64,000 nt of DNA. Source: an uncultured bacterium. GTDB lineage: Bacteria; Desulfobacterota; GWC2-55-46. The notes under the pieces were generated by a model. The model was not told the DNA's origin. It did not search any database and saw nothing but the letters and a program-made list of their open reading frames with translations. Where the stretch lies: contig CAJPGC010000014.1 of the NCBI GenBank assembly GCA_905339405.1, forward strand, positions 62,001 to 126,000. Reading direction: 5' to 3'. This document shows positions 20,442 through 32,258 of the stretch, one piece after another. The position numbers and the translations under genes were made by a program. Numbering within the stretch: the stretch's first letter is position 1; each line of letters begins with the position of its first letter.

Positions 20442-21422
20442 ATGCGAGTCTATTTAAAGCTGTTCCTGCCGATCCTTTTTGCTCTTCCGTTCTTAGGCCC
20501 CGTGGAGGGGGCCGCCGGGGAGGCCGACTGGTCCAAGATAGCCCAGAAAGAAGTCACGCTCTTTTACCCGGGCGTCGCCTCGTGGGAGTTCCTGAACGGC
20601 GACGACCACCGTCTCGGCGGCAGGGAAATAAAAAAAGGGAAAAAGGACTGCAGGCACTGCCACATGAGCAAGGAGGGCGAGCTCGACCTCAAGGCCGCTG
20701 AAATAGCGTCCGGCTCGATGAAAATGAAGAGGTCGCACAGCCCGTTCGAGCCCGAGCCGAAGGCCGGGAAAAAAGGGACCATGAAGGCCCGGGTGCAGGC
20801 GGCCTATGACGCCGAGAACGTCTATCTCCGCGTCGAGTGGGAATCCAAAGGCTCGGGCTGGCGCACCAAGGGCGAACCAGACAGGGTCTCGGTCCAGATG
20901 AACAGGGCCGAGCCTTCCTTCGCAAGGTACGGCTGCTTCATAACCTGCCACAACGACCTCAATTCAATGCCGGAGAGCCCTTCCAGAAGGGAAGTTGCCG
21001 CCAACCCGGCGTATGGCGGCAGGGAGGACGTGAGGCTTTACGCTTTTTACGCCAAGAACTCCTGGGACTCGCCCCGTCACGGGGACAGGATGAAGACAGG
21101 GCTCATAGACCTCAAGTCAATAGAATTCGAGAACGGCAAGTCTGTTGCCCGCGACGGATGGGTATTCGACGACCGCGCGTGGGAGGAAAAGGAATCTTCC
21201 GGCACAGGCACATGGACGCACGACAGGTATTCGGCTGTCTTCAAGTTCAAGCTGAAATCCGCGGACAAGTTCGACGTAGCGGTCTCCGAAGGCGACATAA
21301 TACCGGTCGCCATCTCCATACATGACGAAGGGGCCTCGAGGAGGAAGCATTACGTCTCTTTCCCTCTGGCGATAGGCCTCGGCGCGGCCGCTGAAGTGCG
21401 CGCCTCCAAGCTTTCCAACTGA
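20442..21422 (+). CDS. Periplasmic dihaem cytochrome c, ethylbenzene dehydrogenase-related domain
   Basis: The 326 residues begin with a signal peptide. A first haem site CRHCH lies at about 70-74. The following domain (RVQAAYDAENVYLRVEWES and later SVQMNR) resembles the EB_dh/DOMON-like haem-binding domain of ethylbenzene dehydrogenase gamma subunits. A second site at about 165-170 reads CFITCH, i.e. C-X3-CH rather than C-X2-CH; this GCF.TCH form is found in related cytochromes. It probably carries electrons in the periplasm. It starts 19 bases after the receptor gene and 13 bases before the porin-cytochrome gene. Confidence 0.82.
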   Translation: MRVYLKLFLPILFALPFLGPVEGAAGEADWSKIAQKEVTLFYPGVASWEFLNGDDHRLGGREIKKGKKDCRHCHMSKEGELDLKAAEIASGSMKMKRSHSPFEPEPKAGKKGTMKARVQAAYDAENVYLRVEWESKGSGWRTKGEPDRVSVQMNRAEPSFARYGCFITCHNDLNSMPESPSRREVAANPAYGGREDVRLYAFYAKNSWDSPRHGDRMKTGLIDLKSIEFENGKSVARDGWVFDDRAWEEKESSGTGTWTHDRYSAVFKFKLKSADKFDVAVSEGDIIPVAISIHDEGASRRKHYVSFPLAIGLGAAAEVRASKLSN

Positions 21423-21441
21423 CCTCAGCCAGGGAGTGAAG

Positions 21442-22605
21442 ATGCGCCGCCCAGCGACCCTCAAGGACCGTTGTAGCCTTTTTAAAACGCTCGTGCTGCT
21501 CGCCGTAGCGGTGTTCCTGCCGTCGGCGGCGGACGCTTTCCCTTCTTTCGGCCGCCAGGTCGGCAGGGACTGCAGCTACTGTCATACGGCATTTCCCAAG
21601 CTCAATGACACAGGCAGGACGTTCCTTTACAACGGCTACCGTTTTGAGGCTGAAGGCGAGTGGCGTGCCGTGAAGGACCTCCAGCAGCTTCCGGTCTCCT
21701 TCGAAGTCGAGATAGAAGGGCTCTACGATAATATCAAGACGGCAGGCGTTAGGAGCGAGGCATCCGACCTGAAGGCCGAGGAGGCCGAGGTCATAGCCGG
21801 AGGGGCTTTCGGCAGGGACGGGAGAGTGAGCGCCCTTTTCGCTGTCGCAGTGCAGCAGGCCAACGACGGCACTTTCGATACTGTCCTGCCGAAGGCTTTC
21901 ATCCAGGTAAACGACCTCCTGGGCCCTTCCGGCGCAGGGAAGCTCAACCTCAAGGCGGGGATAGACGAGGTCGGCCTCTCTTTTTTCAGGCCGACCAGCA
22001 CGCCCATATCGAACGCCATGTTCGCCGAGACCCTCGTGGGGGCCATAGCCGCTGACCAGAGGTTCATTGAATTGAACGGCTCATTCGAAAGCGAGGGCGA
22101 CAGGACCATAGCGCACAGGTACAGGGCAGGCATAGTAAGGGAGTCCGTCGTGAGCGGCAACAAGCTCAAGGGCTTTTTCGCGTCCTGGGCCGCTACAATC
22201 GACGAAGCCTTGAGCCTCGGGGCCATCTTCAGGGCAGGCAGTCAGCCGGTGGCTGGCCAGGACATGTCCTATCAGAGTTACGGACTGGCGGCGGAGGCCG
22301 AGACCGGCCCCTTCATCTTTACCGCTGGTTATTTCAAGTCCCAGAACGAAGGGGCTGCCGACGTGGATGACTGGCTTGTGGAAGCCCTCTACTTTATTGA
22401 TAAATTTACGTTAGGGGCGCGCTACGAGGCTGCCAGCTTCGAGGGCAGCCAGCCAGCCAGGTCACAGACCTTCATGGCAAGGTATGATATCCTGAGCAGC
22501 GCTTTTGTCCAGCTCGAGTACAGGCACCGGCAGGACAGCGACAGAGTCGCGGGGGGCGGCGAGCTGGAGGACAAGGCAAGGCTCATATTCGCGGCATTGT
22601 TCTAG
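21442..22605 (+). CDS. Cyc2-like fused cytochrome c-porin of the outer membrane
   Basis: From the ATG at 21442 (AGGGAG just upstream; GTG at 21436 is an alternative) about 387 residues. A signal peptide ending near ADAF is followed by FPSFGRQVGRDCSYCHTAFP, with one haem site CSYCH at about 44-48, then NDTGRTFLYNGYRF. The remaining 320 residues show alternating polar/hydrophobic strands and end in an aromatic-poor strand, consistent with a 14-18-strand barrel. This plan (FxRQ-xG-CxxCH-FPxLNxxGR then a porin) is that of Cyc2, a fused outer-membrane cytochrome implicated in Fe(II) oxidation. It is shorter than typical Cyc2. Whether it oxidises iron or only binds haem cannot be decided. Its stop codon is the first triplet of a dispersed repeat. 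Confidence 0.7.
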   Translation: MRRPATLKDRCSLFKTLVLLAVAVFLPSAADAFPSFGRQVGRDCSYCHTAFPKLNDTGRTFLYNGYRFEAEGEWRAVKDLQQLPVSFEVEIEGLYDNIKTAGVRSEASDLKAEEAEVIAGGAFGRDGRVSALFAVAVQQANDGTFDTVLPKAFIQVNDLLGPSGAGKLNLKAGIDEVGLSFFRPTSTPISNAMFAETLVGAIAADQRFIELNGSFESEGDRTIAHRYRAGIVRESVVSGNKLKGFFASWAATIDEALSLGAIFRAGSQPVAGQDMSYQSYGLAAEAETGPFIFTAGYFKSQNEGAADVDDWLVEALYFIDKFTLGARYEAASFEGSQPARSQTFMARYDILSSAFVQLEYRHRQDSDRVAGGGELEDKARLIFAALF

Positions 22606-22642
22606 ATGCGAGGAGTCGAGAAGCAGATGGGATTTTTTTGAA
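22603..22642. repeat. Dispersed palindromic repeat, copy 3 (short form)
   Basis: TAGATGCGAGGAGTCGAGAAG joined to GCAGATGGGATTTTTTTGA: the two arms of the 3621/15790 family without the central hairpin. It overlaps the stop codon of the porin-cytochrome gene. The T run may also stop transcription. The remaining 100 bases to the next gene hold no ORF. Confidence 0.65.
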
Positions 22643-22749
22643 GCTCCAAGAGGCAAGCCGCTGGAGTTTCGAAACCTGGGGAAGTCTCGATTTTTGTCAG
22701 CTCGCGAAAAGCCGCTCGCTTTTGGGTTTCAGCAACCTTTGGGGGTTTG

Positions 22750-23328
22750 ATGGGCGATAGGGAAGAAATAGACATACTCGACTCGAAGGTCGCCAGGCTC
22801 AAGGTGGAGTATGAGCAGTACTTCGCGAGGGTCTTGAAAAGGGAGCCCGCGAAGCTCCGCGACGAAGTCGACAGGACCATCCTCGCCTACAGCAACAAGG
22901 TCATAAATAATACCTCCCTCAAGTTCAAGCTCAACGCCCTTGTCGCAAAATACAACGCTTACAAGCAGTACTGGACAAGGGTGCTGCGCGCCATAGACGA
23001 CGGCACTTATGTCAGGAAAGCGGAGGGCGCGCCAGAAGGCCCGGTAGCTAAAGGGGCAGCGAAGCCTGCCCCGGCTCCGGCAGTTGCCCGCGCCAGGGAA
23101 AAAGAAGACAAAGACGGCGCTATCACGGATATTTACTCCAAGTACATTGAGGCCAGAAAGAAGTGCAACGAGCCGGTTGACGGCATAACCGTCGAGGCCT
23201 TGAAAAAGACCATAGACCAGTACAGGAAAAAGATAGAGGAGCAGTACAAGACCTCAAACGTGGAATTCAACGTTTCCATCAAGGACGGCCACGCGAAGCT
23301 TTCAATCACGCCGAAAAAAGCGCTATGA
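22750..23328 (+). CDS. MXAN_5187-like conserved protein
   Basis: About 192 residues from the ATG at 22750. An N-terminal helical region (about 1-85, with KFKLNALVAKYNAYKQYWTR) is joined by an Ala/Pro linker to a C-terminal domain (about 120-192, with YKTSNVEFNVSIKDGHAKLS). This resembles the MXAN_5187 group of deltaproteobacterial proteins, whose function is not known to me. It is cytosolic and highly charged. It is a single gene between a repeat and a terminator. Confidence 0.6.
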   Translation: MGDREEIDILDSKVARLKVEYEQYFARVLKREPAKLRDEVDRTILAYSNKVINNTSLKFKLNALVAKYNAYKQYWTRVLRAIDDGTYVRKAEGAPEGPVAKGAAKPAPAPAVARAREKEDKDGAITDIYSKYIEARKKCNEPVDGITVEALKKTIDQYRKKIEEQYKTSNVEFNVSIKDGHAKLSITPKKAL

Positions 23329-23353
23329 AAAGTAACTACTTCAGGAAAACATA

Positions 23354-23384
23354 AAGGCTGGGCATTTGCCCGGCCTTTTTTTTT
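23354..23384 (+). terminator. Intrinsic terminator after the MXAN_5187-like gene
   Basis: GGCtGGGC-attt-GCCCgGCC followed by nine T residues, about 28 bases after the stop codon. Confidence 0.9.
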
Positions 23385-23391
23385 AAACCGC

Positions 23392-23419
23392 TTTATTTTC
23401 CTTGAGAAGCTAATATAAT
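23392..23419 (+). promoter_or_regulatory. Putative zupT promoter
   Basis: A consensus -10 TATAAT at 23414 with a weak -35 TTTATT 16 bases upstream. It lies between the terminator and zupT and gives a leader of about 55 bases. Confidence 0.4.
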
Positions 23420-23482
23420 CAGAGGGCAGGGGAGCGGCCTTTGGGTCGGCTCCGGCTATATCACGCAGGTGGAGCTTACGCG

Positions 23483-24379
23483 ATGTCGAATATCTGGGTC
23501 GCACTCGGGCTTACGCTCTTCGCTGGGCTTGCAACCGGCATCGGCAGCGCGATAGCCTTCTTCGCGAGCCGCACCAACTACAGGTTCCTTTCGGTCTCCA
23601 CCGGTTTTTCCGCCGGTGTCATGCTCTATGTCTCCTTCGTTGAAATATTCGTGAAGGGCACCGACGCGCTGGTTGCGGCCTACGGCAGCTATTGGGGCCA
23701 TTGGGTCAACGTCGCTTCATTTTTCGGAGGCATAGCCCTCATAGGCATAATAGACAACCTCATCCCCGCGGCCAAAAACCCTCATGAGACGCACGCCGGG
23801 GCAGAGGCCGCCCCTCTTCATAACCCTTCAGCGCCAGTGCCCGACTTCGATAAGGCAGCAGGAATTTCAGATGCTTACGCCGGAATGCACGACCACAGCC
23901 GCCAGAAGCTTTTGCGGATGGGCCTTTTCACGGCCCTTGCCATAGCCATCCATAACTTCCCAGAAGGGCTCGCCACTTTCCTGGCGGCCTTGCAGGACCC
24001 GGGCCTCGGCGTTGCGATAGCCGTGGCCGTGGCCCTCCACAACATCCCGGAGGGGATAAGCGTCTCCGTGCCCATCTATTACGCCACTGGCAAGCGGAGC
24101 CGCGCTTTCGCGTACTCGTTCCTGAGCGGGCTGGCAGAGCCCGTTGGCGCAGTCATAGCATACTCGGCCATAAGATTCGTAATTGGGGGCGAGGGCGGCG
24201 TCATTCCTCCGCAGGTGATGGGTGTCATGTTCGGGATGGTGGCCGGGATAATGGTATACATAAGCCTCGATGAGCTCCTGCCCACGAGCCGGGCCTACGG
24301 CAAAGGCCACGACAGCCTCTTCGGCCTGCTGGCGGGCATGGGAGTCATGGCGTTGAGTCTGCTTTTAATGAAGAGATGA
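23483..24379 (+). CDS. zupT: ZIP-family metal transporter ZupT
   Basis: ZupT imports Zn2+ and other divalent metals. From the ATG at 23483 (AGGTGGAG eight bases upstream; the track start at 23441 is less likely) it has 298 residues and about eight helices. The two metal-binding helices carry [12 protein letters not shown] and [14 protein letters not shown], the ZIP signature. A His-containing cytoplasmic loop (about 105-150) separates helices III and IV. It forms its own transcription unit. Confidence 0.92.
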   Translation: MSNIWVALGLTLFAGLATGIGSAIAFFASRTNYRFLSVSTGFSAGVMLYVSFVEIFVKGTDALVAAYGSYWGHWVNVASFFGGIALIGIIDNLIPAAKNPHETHAGAEAAPLHNPSAPVPDFDKAAGISDAYAGMHDHSRQKLLRMGLFTALAIAIHNFPEGLATFLAALQDPGLGVAIAVAVALHNIPEGISVSVPIYYATGKRSRAFAYSFLSGLAEPVGAVIAYSAIRFVIGGEGGVIPPQVMGVMFGMVAGIMVYISLDELLPTSRAYGKGHDSLFGLLAGMGVMALSLLLMKR

Positions 24380-24902
24380 ACCGGCAGCATCGCTGTCATT
24401 GTGAGCGGAGCAATCTCGTTTGGCTTCCCCCTTTTCTAAAGGGGGAGTGAGGGGGATTATCGCTTGTGGTGTATTGCGCCTACTTTATTGCGCGCTGCCG
24501 CGCTTGAGAAACTTTTTAACAAATGCCATGTAATGCGGCTGCCGCCGCTCTCTGTAACAGGGCTCTACGCGCTTTCTTCCTCCCCCACCTGCGAACCTCG
24601 CCCCTGAGGTCGCTTCGCTCCCAACAGCCCCGGCGAGGTTCGCCCCTTCCTCCCTTAGGCGCGCTCCGCCCTGTTACGGTGTATGGTAGAGACAAAGCAA
24701 AGTAATTCTCCCTCTCCCCTTGTGGGAGAGGGCAGGGATAGGGTGAGCTTTGGCCTAGCTCTAGACCCTTAAGAAAGGGAAAAGCCCTACTACGAAAGCC
24801 GGGTAAGTTGGGTTAGCGAACGGTCTTCGGACATTACTATTCTGAGGTAAGTATACCGCTTTTGGTCAAGAAGGTTGCCTGAAAGCCTCCCTAAAAACGG
24901 GA
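24380..24902. repeat. Repeat-rich intergenic block A
   Basis: No credible gene. Working left to right: a CATTGTGAG/GGAGCAATCTC motif (24391-24418); a hairpin-like CCCCCTTTTCTAAAGGGGG segment (24426-24460); and a palindromic block in which CTGTAACAGGGC (24552) pairs with GCCCTGTTACGG (24669) and, inside it, GCGAACCTCGCC (24591-24602) pairs exactly with GGCGAGGTTCGC (24632-24643). An inverted CTCTCCC/GGGAGAGGG motif lies near 24711. Two segments recur at 63309 and 63381. The last 120 bases are less GC-rich and lead into a terminator. Confidence 0.7.
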
Positions 24903-24939
24903 AAGGCCCTGCCACGAAAAAATGGCAGGGCCTTTTTTA
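24903..24939 (+). terminator. Strong hairpin terminator between zupT block and PEP-CTERM gene
   Basis: AAGGCCCTGCCA-cgaaaaaa-TGGCAGGGCCTT, then six T residues on the plus strand. It ends 21 bases from the stop of the convergent PEP-CTERM gene and may work for both strands, though the minus-strand T run is only three bases. Confidence 0.85.
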
Positions 24940-24960
24940 TTCGCCCTTATACATCACATT

Positions 24961-25734
24961 TTACGCCAGCCGATTTCCTTTATCGAGTCGAGAATAATGA
25001 TGAGCCGCAAATACACCCGCTATGCTTAAACCAATCAGAGCCATTGACGATGGCTCAGGAACAGCTGTTAATTTACGCGGACCATCAAAAAAAGCATAGC
25101 TGTTTTGGACAGTGTCTGTATCTTGAGTTACATGGTAGTTTAGAGTATAAAAATCGGGTGCAGGAGCAGTCCAGCTCCAATACTGCCAAGGGAGATTTCC
25201 AAAATTGACACTCTCATCAGAATTCACGCCTGGTGCTGTAGTTACGATATATCCATGGTCGATAGAATCGGCATACCACGGCACTGCTATTACATTATTT
25301 CTTCGGTTTATGGTTATTAAGGCATAATCATTATAATTCCCGTTATCGGCTTGATACGGATAACCCACTTCCGAAGGCCCAAAGAAAGAAGCCCAACCCT
25401 CAAGAACATCTCCACCGCTTAAAGAAAAACTTTGCGAGAGCGTAGTATATTTAGTATCAGTGACGCCAGTTTTAAGTACCGCAAAGTAATTACCCTCAAC
25501 TGGACTATATGACGGTTTACGAGCCTCCGCGCTGATTCTTTCATCAGTCCCTAAAGGAACATCTTCCCATGACCAACTTGTAACTACATTTATTTGTCCA
25601 TCGTTAATGTTCGGAAAAGTTTCAACCCAGCCAGATGTACTACCAGCTTCAAAACCAAAGTTTACAGGCTGAGAATAAGCATTTGAGGATAGACCCAACA
25701 CTGAAAGCACTGCCGCCGCGAACAGTCTTTTCAT
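24961..25734 (-). CDS. PEP-CTERM sorting-domain secreted protein
   Basis: From the ATG at 25734 (GGGGGGA upstream) 257 residues: signal peptide (MKRLFAAAVLSVLGLSSNAYS), a Trp/Tyr/Asn-rich beta domain of about 190 residues, and a C-terminal PEP-CTERM tail with AVPEPSSMALIGLSIAG followed by a basic end. Exosortase cuts such tails during export to the surface, usually together with exopolysaccharide. No exosortase is in the window. The base composition is clearly AT-richer than all neighbours (many aat, tta and att codons), suggesting recent transfer or different selection. The substrate or ligand is unknown. Confidence 0.85.
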   Translation of the reverse strand: MKRLFAAAVLSVLGLSSNAYSQPVNFGFEAGSTSGWVETFPNINDGQINVVTSWSWEDVPLGTDERISAEARKPSYSPVEGNYFAVLKTGVTDTKYTTLSQSFSLSGGDVLEGWASFFGPSEVGYPYQADNGNYNDYALITINRRNNVIAVPWYADSIDHGYIVTTAPGVNSDESVNFGNLPWQYWSWTAPAPDFYTLNYHVTQDTDTVQNSYAFFDGPRKLTAVPEPSSMALIGLSIAGVFAAHHYSRLDKGNRLA

Positions 25735-25767
25735 GGTAGTCCCCCCATGTTTAAAGTTGTATGTACA

Positions 25768-25795
25768 AGTATAGCAGAGAAGATGAGATGATAAA
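25768..25795 (-). promoter_or_regulatory. Putative promoter of the PEP-CTERM gene
   Basis: Minus strand TTTATC, 16 bases, TATACT, about 30 bases before the ATG. It lies downstream of the atp terminator, so the gene has its own start. Confidence 0.45.
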
Positions 25796-25818
25796 GTGAG
25801 CTTTAAAAGCAGGCACAA

Positions 25819-25853
25819 AAATAAAAAAGGCGGGGTCTTTCGACCCCGCCTTT
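25819..25853 (-). terminator. Terminator of the atp operon
   Basis: Minus strand AAAGGCGGGGTC-gaaa-GACCCCGCCTTT followed by TTTATTTTT, about 20 bases after the atpC stop. The GAAA loop and 12-bp stem make it strong. Confidence 0.92.
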
Positions 25854-25872
25854 GTCTTTTTTCTATCGTGCC

Positions 25873-26280
25873 TTACTTTCTTTCCTTTACCCTGAGCTTT
25901 GCCTGGGCGTATTCGACCTTGTCGATTGTCTGGGCGTAAGCCGGATCTTCCTGGGAGAGGGCCTTCAGCGCGTCCTCAGCCTTCTGGAGCTCGGTGCGGG
26001 CAGCTTCCGTGCTTATCTCCGAGTCGGTCTCGGCCGCGTCCACGAGTATCGTGGTCTTGTCCGGGAGCACTTCGGCGTAGCCGCCGCTTACGGCCAGCAC
26101 GCCGGTCTCTGAGCCCTTCCTGTAGACTATCTCGCCGGGGCGCAGTGTCGTAAGGAAAGGCGTATGTCCCGCCAGCACTCCGAAGTCTCCGTCACGCCCG
26201 GGGGCGGTCACTTCGTCGACTTCCCTGGAGAGGAGCTTCCGGAGAGGGGTCACTATCTCAAGCAGTATCGTCTCTGCCAT
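25873..26280 (-). CDS. atpC: ATP synthase epsilon subunit
   Basis: Epsilon sits on the central stalk and couples or inhibits ATP hydrolysis. 135 residues with the N-terminal beta sandwich (EIVTPLRKLLSREVDEVTAPGRDGDFGVLAGHTPFLT) and a two-helix C-terminal domain. It is the last gene of the operon, 3 bases after atpD, and is followed by a terminator. Confidence 0.95.
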   Translation of the reverse strand: MAETILLEIVTPLRKLLSREVDEVTAPGRDGDFGVLAGHTPFLTTLRPGEIVYRKGSETGVLAVSGGYAEVLPDKTTILVDAAETDSEISTEAARTELQKAEDALKALSQEDPAYAQTIDKVEYAQAKLRVKERK

Positions 26281-26283
26281 GGC

Positions 26284-27856
<1,573 letters not shown>

Positions 27857-27900
27857 AAATATCTTACCGGCATCTGTTTAGATGAGCCGATGTGAAAAAC

Positions 27901-28767
27901 TTATTTCAGCGCCTCGGCGCCGCCTATGATCTCCATGAGTTCCCTGGTGATGGCGGCCTGACGGAGCCTGTTGTACACGAGCGTGAGCCCGCCTATCATC
28001 TGGCCGGCGTTCTTCGAGGCCGAATCCATGGAGGTCATCCTCGCGCCGTGCTCGCTGGCCGAGGTCTCCAGGAGCGCCCTGAAGGCCTGCACTTCGACGT
28101 ACTTTGGCAAAAGGCTCGCCAGCACCGCGCCTTCTGAGGGCTCGTAAAGGTACTCTCCCTGTCCGCCGTCTTCCTTCTTCTCAGTGCTGCCAGGGGCAGT
28201 CACCGGCAGAAGCTTCTGGGTGACGGGCGTCTGCGTCATCGCGCTCTTGAACTCGCTGAAGATGATGTGCACTTCGTCGAGCTCGCCGTTCATGTAGGCG
28301 CCGACGACATCGTTGGCTATCTCCACGGCCGCGCCGTAGCCCGGCCTGCCGCCGCCGATGACGCGGGCGTTCAATATCTTGAAGCTGCGCCTCTTGAAGT
28401 ACTCGGCGCCGCGCTTGCCCACGAGGTAAAGGCTTATCTCGGAGGAGCTGTTCTCCCTTATGAACCTCTCGGCCGTGCGCAGGAGCTGCGAGTTGAACCC
28501 GCCGCAAAGGCCCCTGTCGGACGTGTAGAGCACGAGACCTATCTTGGCGCTGCCCCTGTTCTCAAGGAGGGGGTGGCTGTCGGAAGAGGCTTTGGACGCC
28601 AGAGAGCCTATGAGCTCGAGCATCTTCTCGGCATAAGGCCTCGCGGCCGTTATCTCGTCCTGGGCTCTCTTGAGCTTTGCCGCCGAGACCATCTTCATGG
28701 CCTTTGTGATCTGGCGGGTGTTCTTGACCGACTTTATTCTTCTTTTTATATCTTTAAGACTTGCCAT
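27901..28767 (-). CDS. atpG: ATP synthase gamma subunit
   Basis: Central rotor shaft of F1, 288 residues. The N-terminal helix (MASLKDIKRRIKSVKNTRQITKAMKMVSAAKLKRA) and the C-terminal helix (NKRQ-type region, here LVYNRLRQAAITRELMEIIGGAEAL) form the coiled-coil axle and are intact; a Rossmann-like part (TSDRGLCGGFN) lies between. Both flanking gaps carry palindromic elements. Confidence 0.96.
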   Translation of the reverse strand: MASLKDIKRRIKSVKNTRQITKAMKMVSAAKLKRAQDEITAARPYAEKMLELIGSLASKASSDSHPLLENRGSAKIGLVLYTSDRGLCGGFNSQLLRTAERFIRENSSSEISLYLVGKRGAEYFKRRSFKILNARVIGGGRPGYGAAVEIANDVVGAYMNGELDEVHIIFSEFKSAMTQTPVTQKLLPVTAPGSTEKKEDGGQGEYLYEPSEGAVLASLLPKYVEVQAFRALLETSASEHGARMTSMDSASKNAGQMIGGLTLVYNRLRQAAITRELMEIIGGAEALK

Positions 28768-28804
28768 GTCTTGAAGCCACCTTTAAATGGTTTGAAAAAT
28801 TATT

Positions 28805-28900
28805 CTTTTTTCTGAGATCTTTCGTCGGGCAGGAAATAAAGACGCTCACATACGGTCATGTACGCTGCGCTTTTTATCTCGCCCTTCCTCGACCTCGGAA
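28805..28900. repeat. Palindromic element between atpA and atpG
   Basis: GGGCAGGAAATAAAGACGC pairs with GCGCTTTTTATCTCGCCC around an ACATAC...GTACGC core. It aligns along its length with the copy at 27761-27856, including the trailing CCTCGACCTCGG. The two differ by several compensating changes in the stem. Confidence 0.8.
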
Positions 28901-28937
28901 GAAGTAACGATTTTTGGTCCGCTAACCTGTTCTTGCC

Positions 28938-30990
<2,053 letters not shown>

Positions 30991-30991
<1 letters not shown>

Positions 30992-31953
30992 CAGTTAAGC
31001 CTCAGGTTGTTAAGGTATCCTTTTACGAGCCTCTCCTGGTCAGCGGGCGAGAGCTCCTTTTTCAATATGTCTTCCGCAAGCTGGACAGCGAGCCTGGCGG
31101 CTTCTTCCCTTATCTCTATCCTGGCCTTCTTTATCTCCTGCTCCGCGGCAAGCTTCGCCTGCGCCTTCAGGGCCTCCGCAGACTTCGCGGCCTCGGCGAT
31201 TACGCGGGCCTTTTCGGCTTCGCCCTCGAGCTTCAATTCGTTGTGTATCTCGGAGACCTTGCTGTCCAGGAGCGAGAGCTTCGCCCTGTACTCTGCGGCG
31301 TTCCTGTCGGCGGCGTCCTTGGCCTTCTGAGCCTCTTCAATGGCGTTCTGGATGTCCGAGCCGCGTTTTTTAAGGAGGCCGCTTATCGCCTTCGTCCAAA
31401 CGAGGTAGACGCCGATGGCGAGGATTACGAAGTTTATTATCTTCCAGGTCATGCCGGAATCGCCGTGTCCGCCCTCAGAGGAGGCGAAAGCGAGCGAGGG
31501 CGCGAGGAGGCCCATTATAAGGAAGCCTACGACGTTCCTCTCGAGCACCTTGCCTGCTATGTCCTTTGCAAGGGTCCTGGCTTCGGTTCCGAGACCGGAC
31601 AGAGCGCTCTTCTTGCTCGCCTCGATTTCGTGCCTTATTATGGTAAGTTCCTTATTTGCCTCGGTGCGCGCGGCTTCCAGGGTGGCCTTTTCCTTCTCTA
31701 TGCCTTCCTGTCTTATTCTGGCGCGCTCTTCGTTGCCCTTGACGGCCGCTTCCTTGAGCTTTTTCTCGTAGGCGGCTATGCCTTCGGAAATTTCCTTGTC
31801 AGTCTGGGCGGCCTTCTTGATGGAGCCCTCAATTTTTTCTTCCCTTTCCTTGAGGATGCGCTGGACCGGCTTGTAAAGGAACTGGTTTAAGACCAGAAGG
31901 AGGAAGAAAAAACCGATTATCTGGATGAGAAGTGTATAGTCGATAGATATCAT
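30991..31953 (-). CDS. atpF: ATP synthase b'/b subunits fused in one reading frame
   Basis: The peripheral stalk normally has two b-type subunits, encoded in relatives as separate neighbouring genes (b'/atpX then b/atpF). Here one uninterrupted 320-residue frame holds both. Residues 1-140 are a complete b' (membrane helix 6-26, then charged coiled coil ending KDIAGKVLERN). Residues about 141-320 are a complete b, beginning with the signal-like VVGFLIMGLLAPSLAFA, then a helix (WKIINFVILAIGVYLVW) and a coiled coil. No stop or frameshift is visible at the junction. The only nearby internal start is a GTG at 31548 with a weak ribosome site. The a and c subunits are elsewhere in the genome. Confidence 0.88.
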
Positions 31954-32258
31954 TTTTCAGTCAAGTCCCTGTTTTTTTTACACTACACCCCTTCGGCGCG
32001 CCCTCTTTTCCAAATGCGCGTCCCGTAAAGGGGTTCTTCGAGGTTTATAGGGGTTTGTTTGAGGTCTTAAACCTAAAACAGACTATTGCTATCATATGCC
32101 AAAGTTGGTTGTCAAGCTATTTATCCTCAGCGAAGGGCTGGCATCGGAGGGCATGACTATAAAGGAATGCAGAATGGGGCCGGAACGGGGGCAGGGGGGC
32201 TTCAGCCCCCCTGCATGGGTTTACGGACGGCGTTGTGCCCCGATGTTTCAGGGAGTTT
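31954..32258. other. Intergenic region upstream of the atp operon
   Basis: No gene seen. It holds the presumed atp promoter and, at 32191-32214, a near-perfect hairpin GCAGGGGGGCT-tc-AGCCCCCCTGC lying about 45 bases beyond the stop of the mucin-like gene. The hairpin has no T run, so it is a structured 3' end rather than a classical terminator. Confidence 0.6.
32086..32115 (-). promoter_or_regulatory. Possible atp operon promoter
   Basis: A consensus TTGACA on the minus strand (32110-32115) followed by a poor -10 (TAGCAA or ATAGCA at 17-18 bases). The leader to the fused b'/b ATG would be about 125 bases. Confidence 0.35.

Noticed and set aside
24760-24900. Possible c-di-GMP (GEMM) riboswitch, because of ACGAAAGCCGGGTAA-like sequence
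   Set aside because: The 5' half with the conserved CAAACC and GACGCAAAGCC elements is missing, and no plus-strand gene follows.
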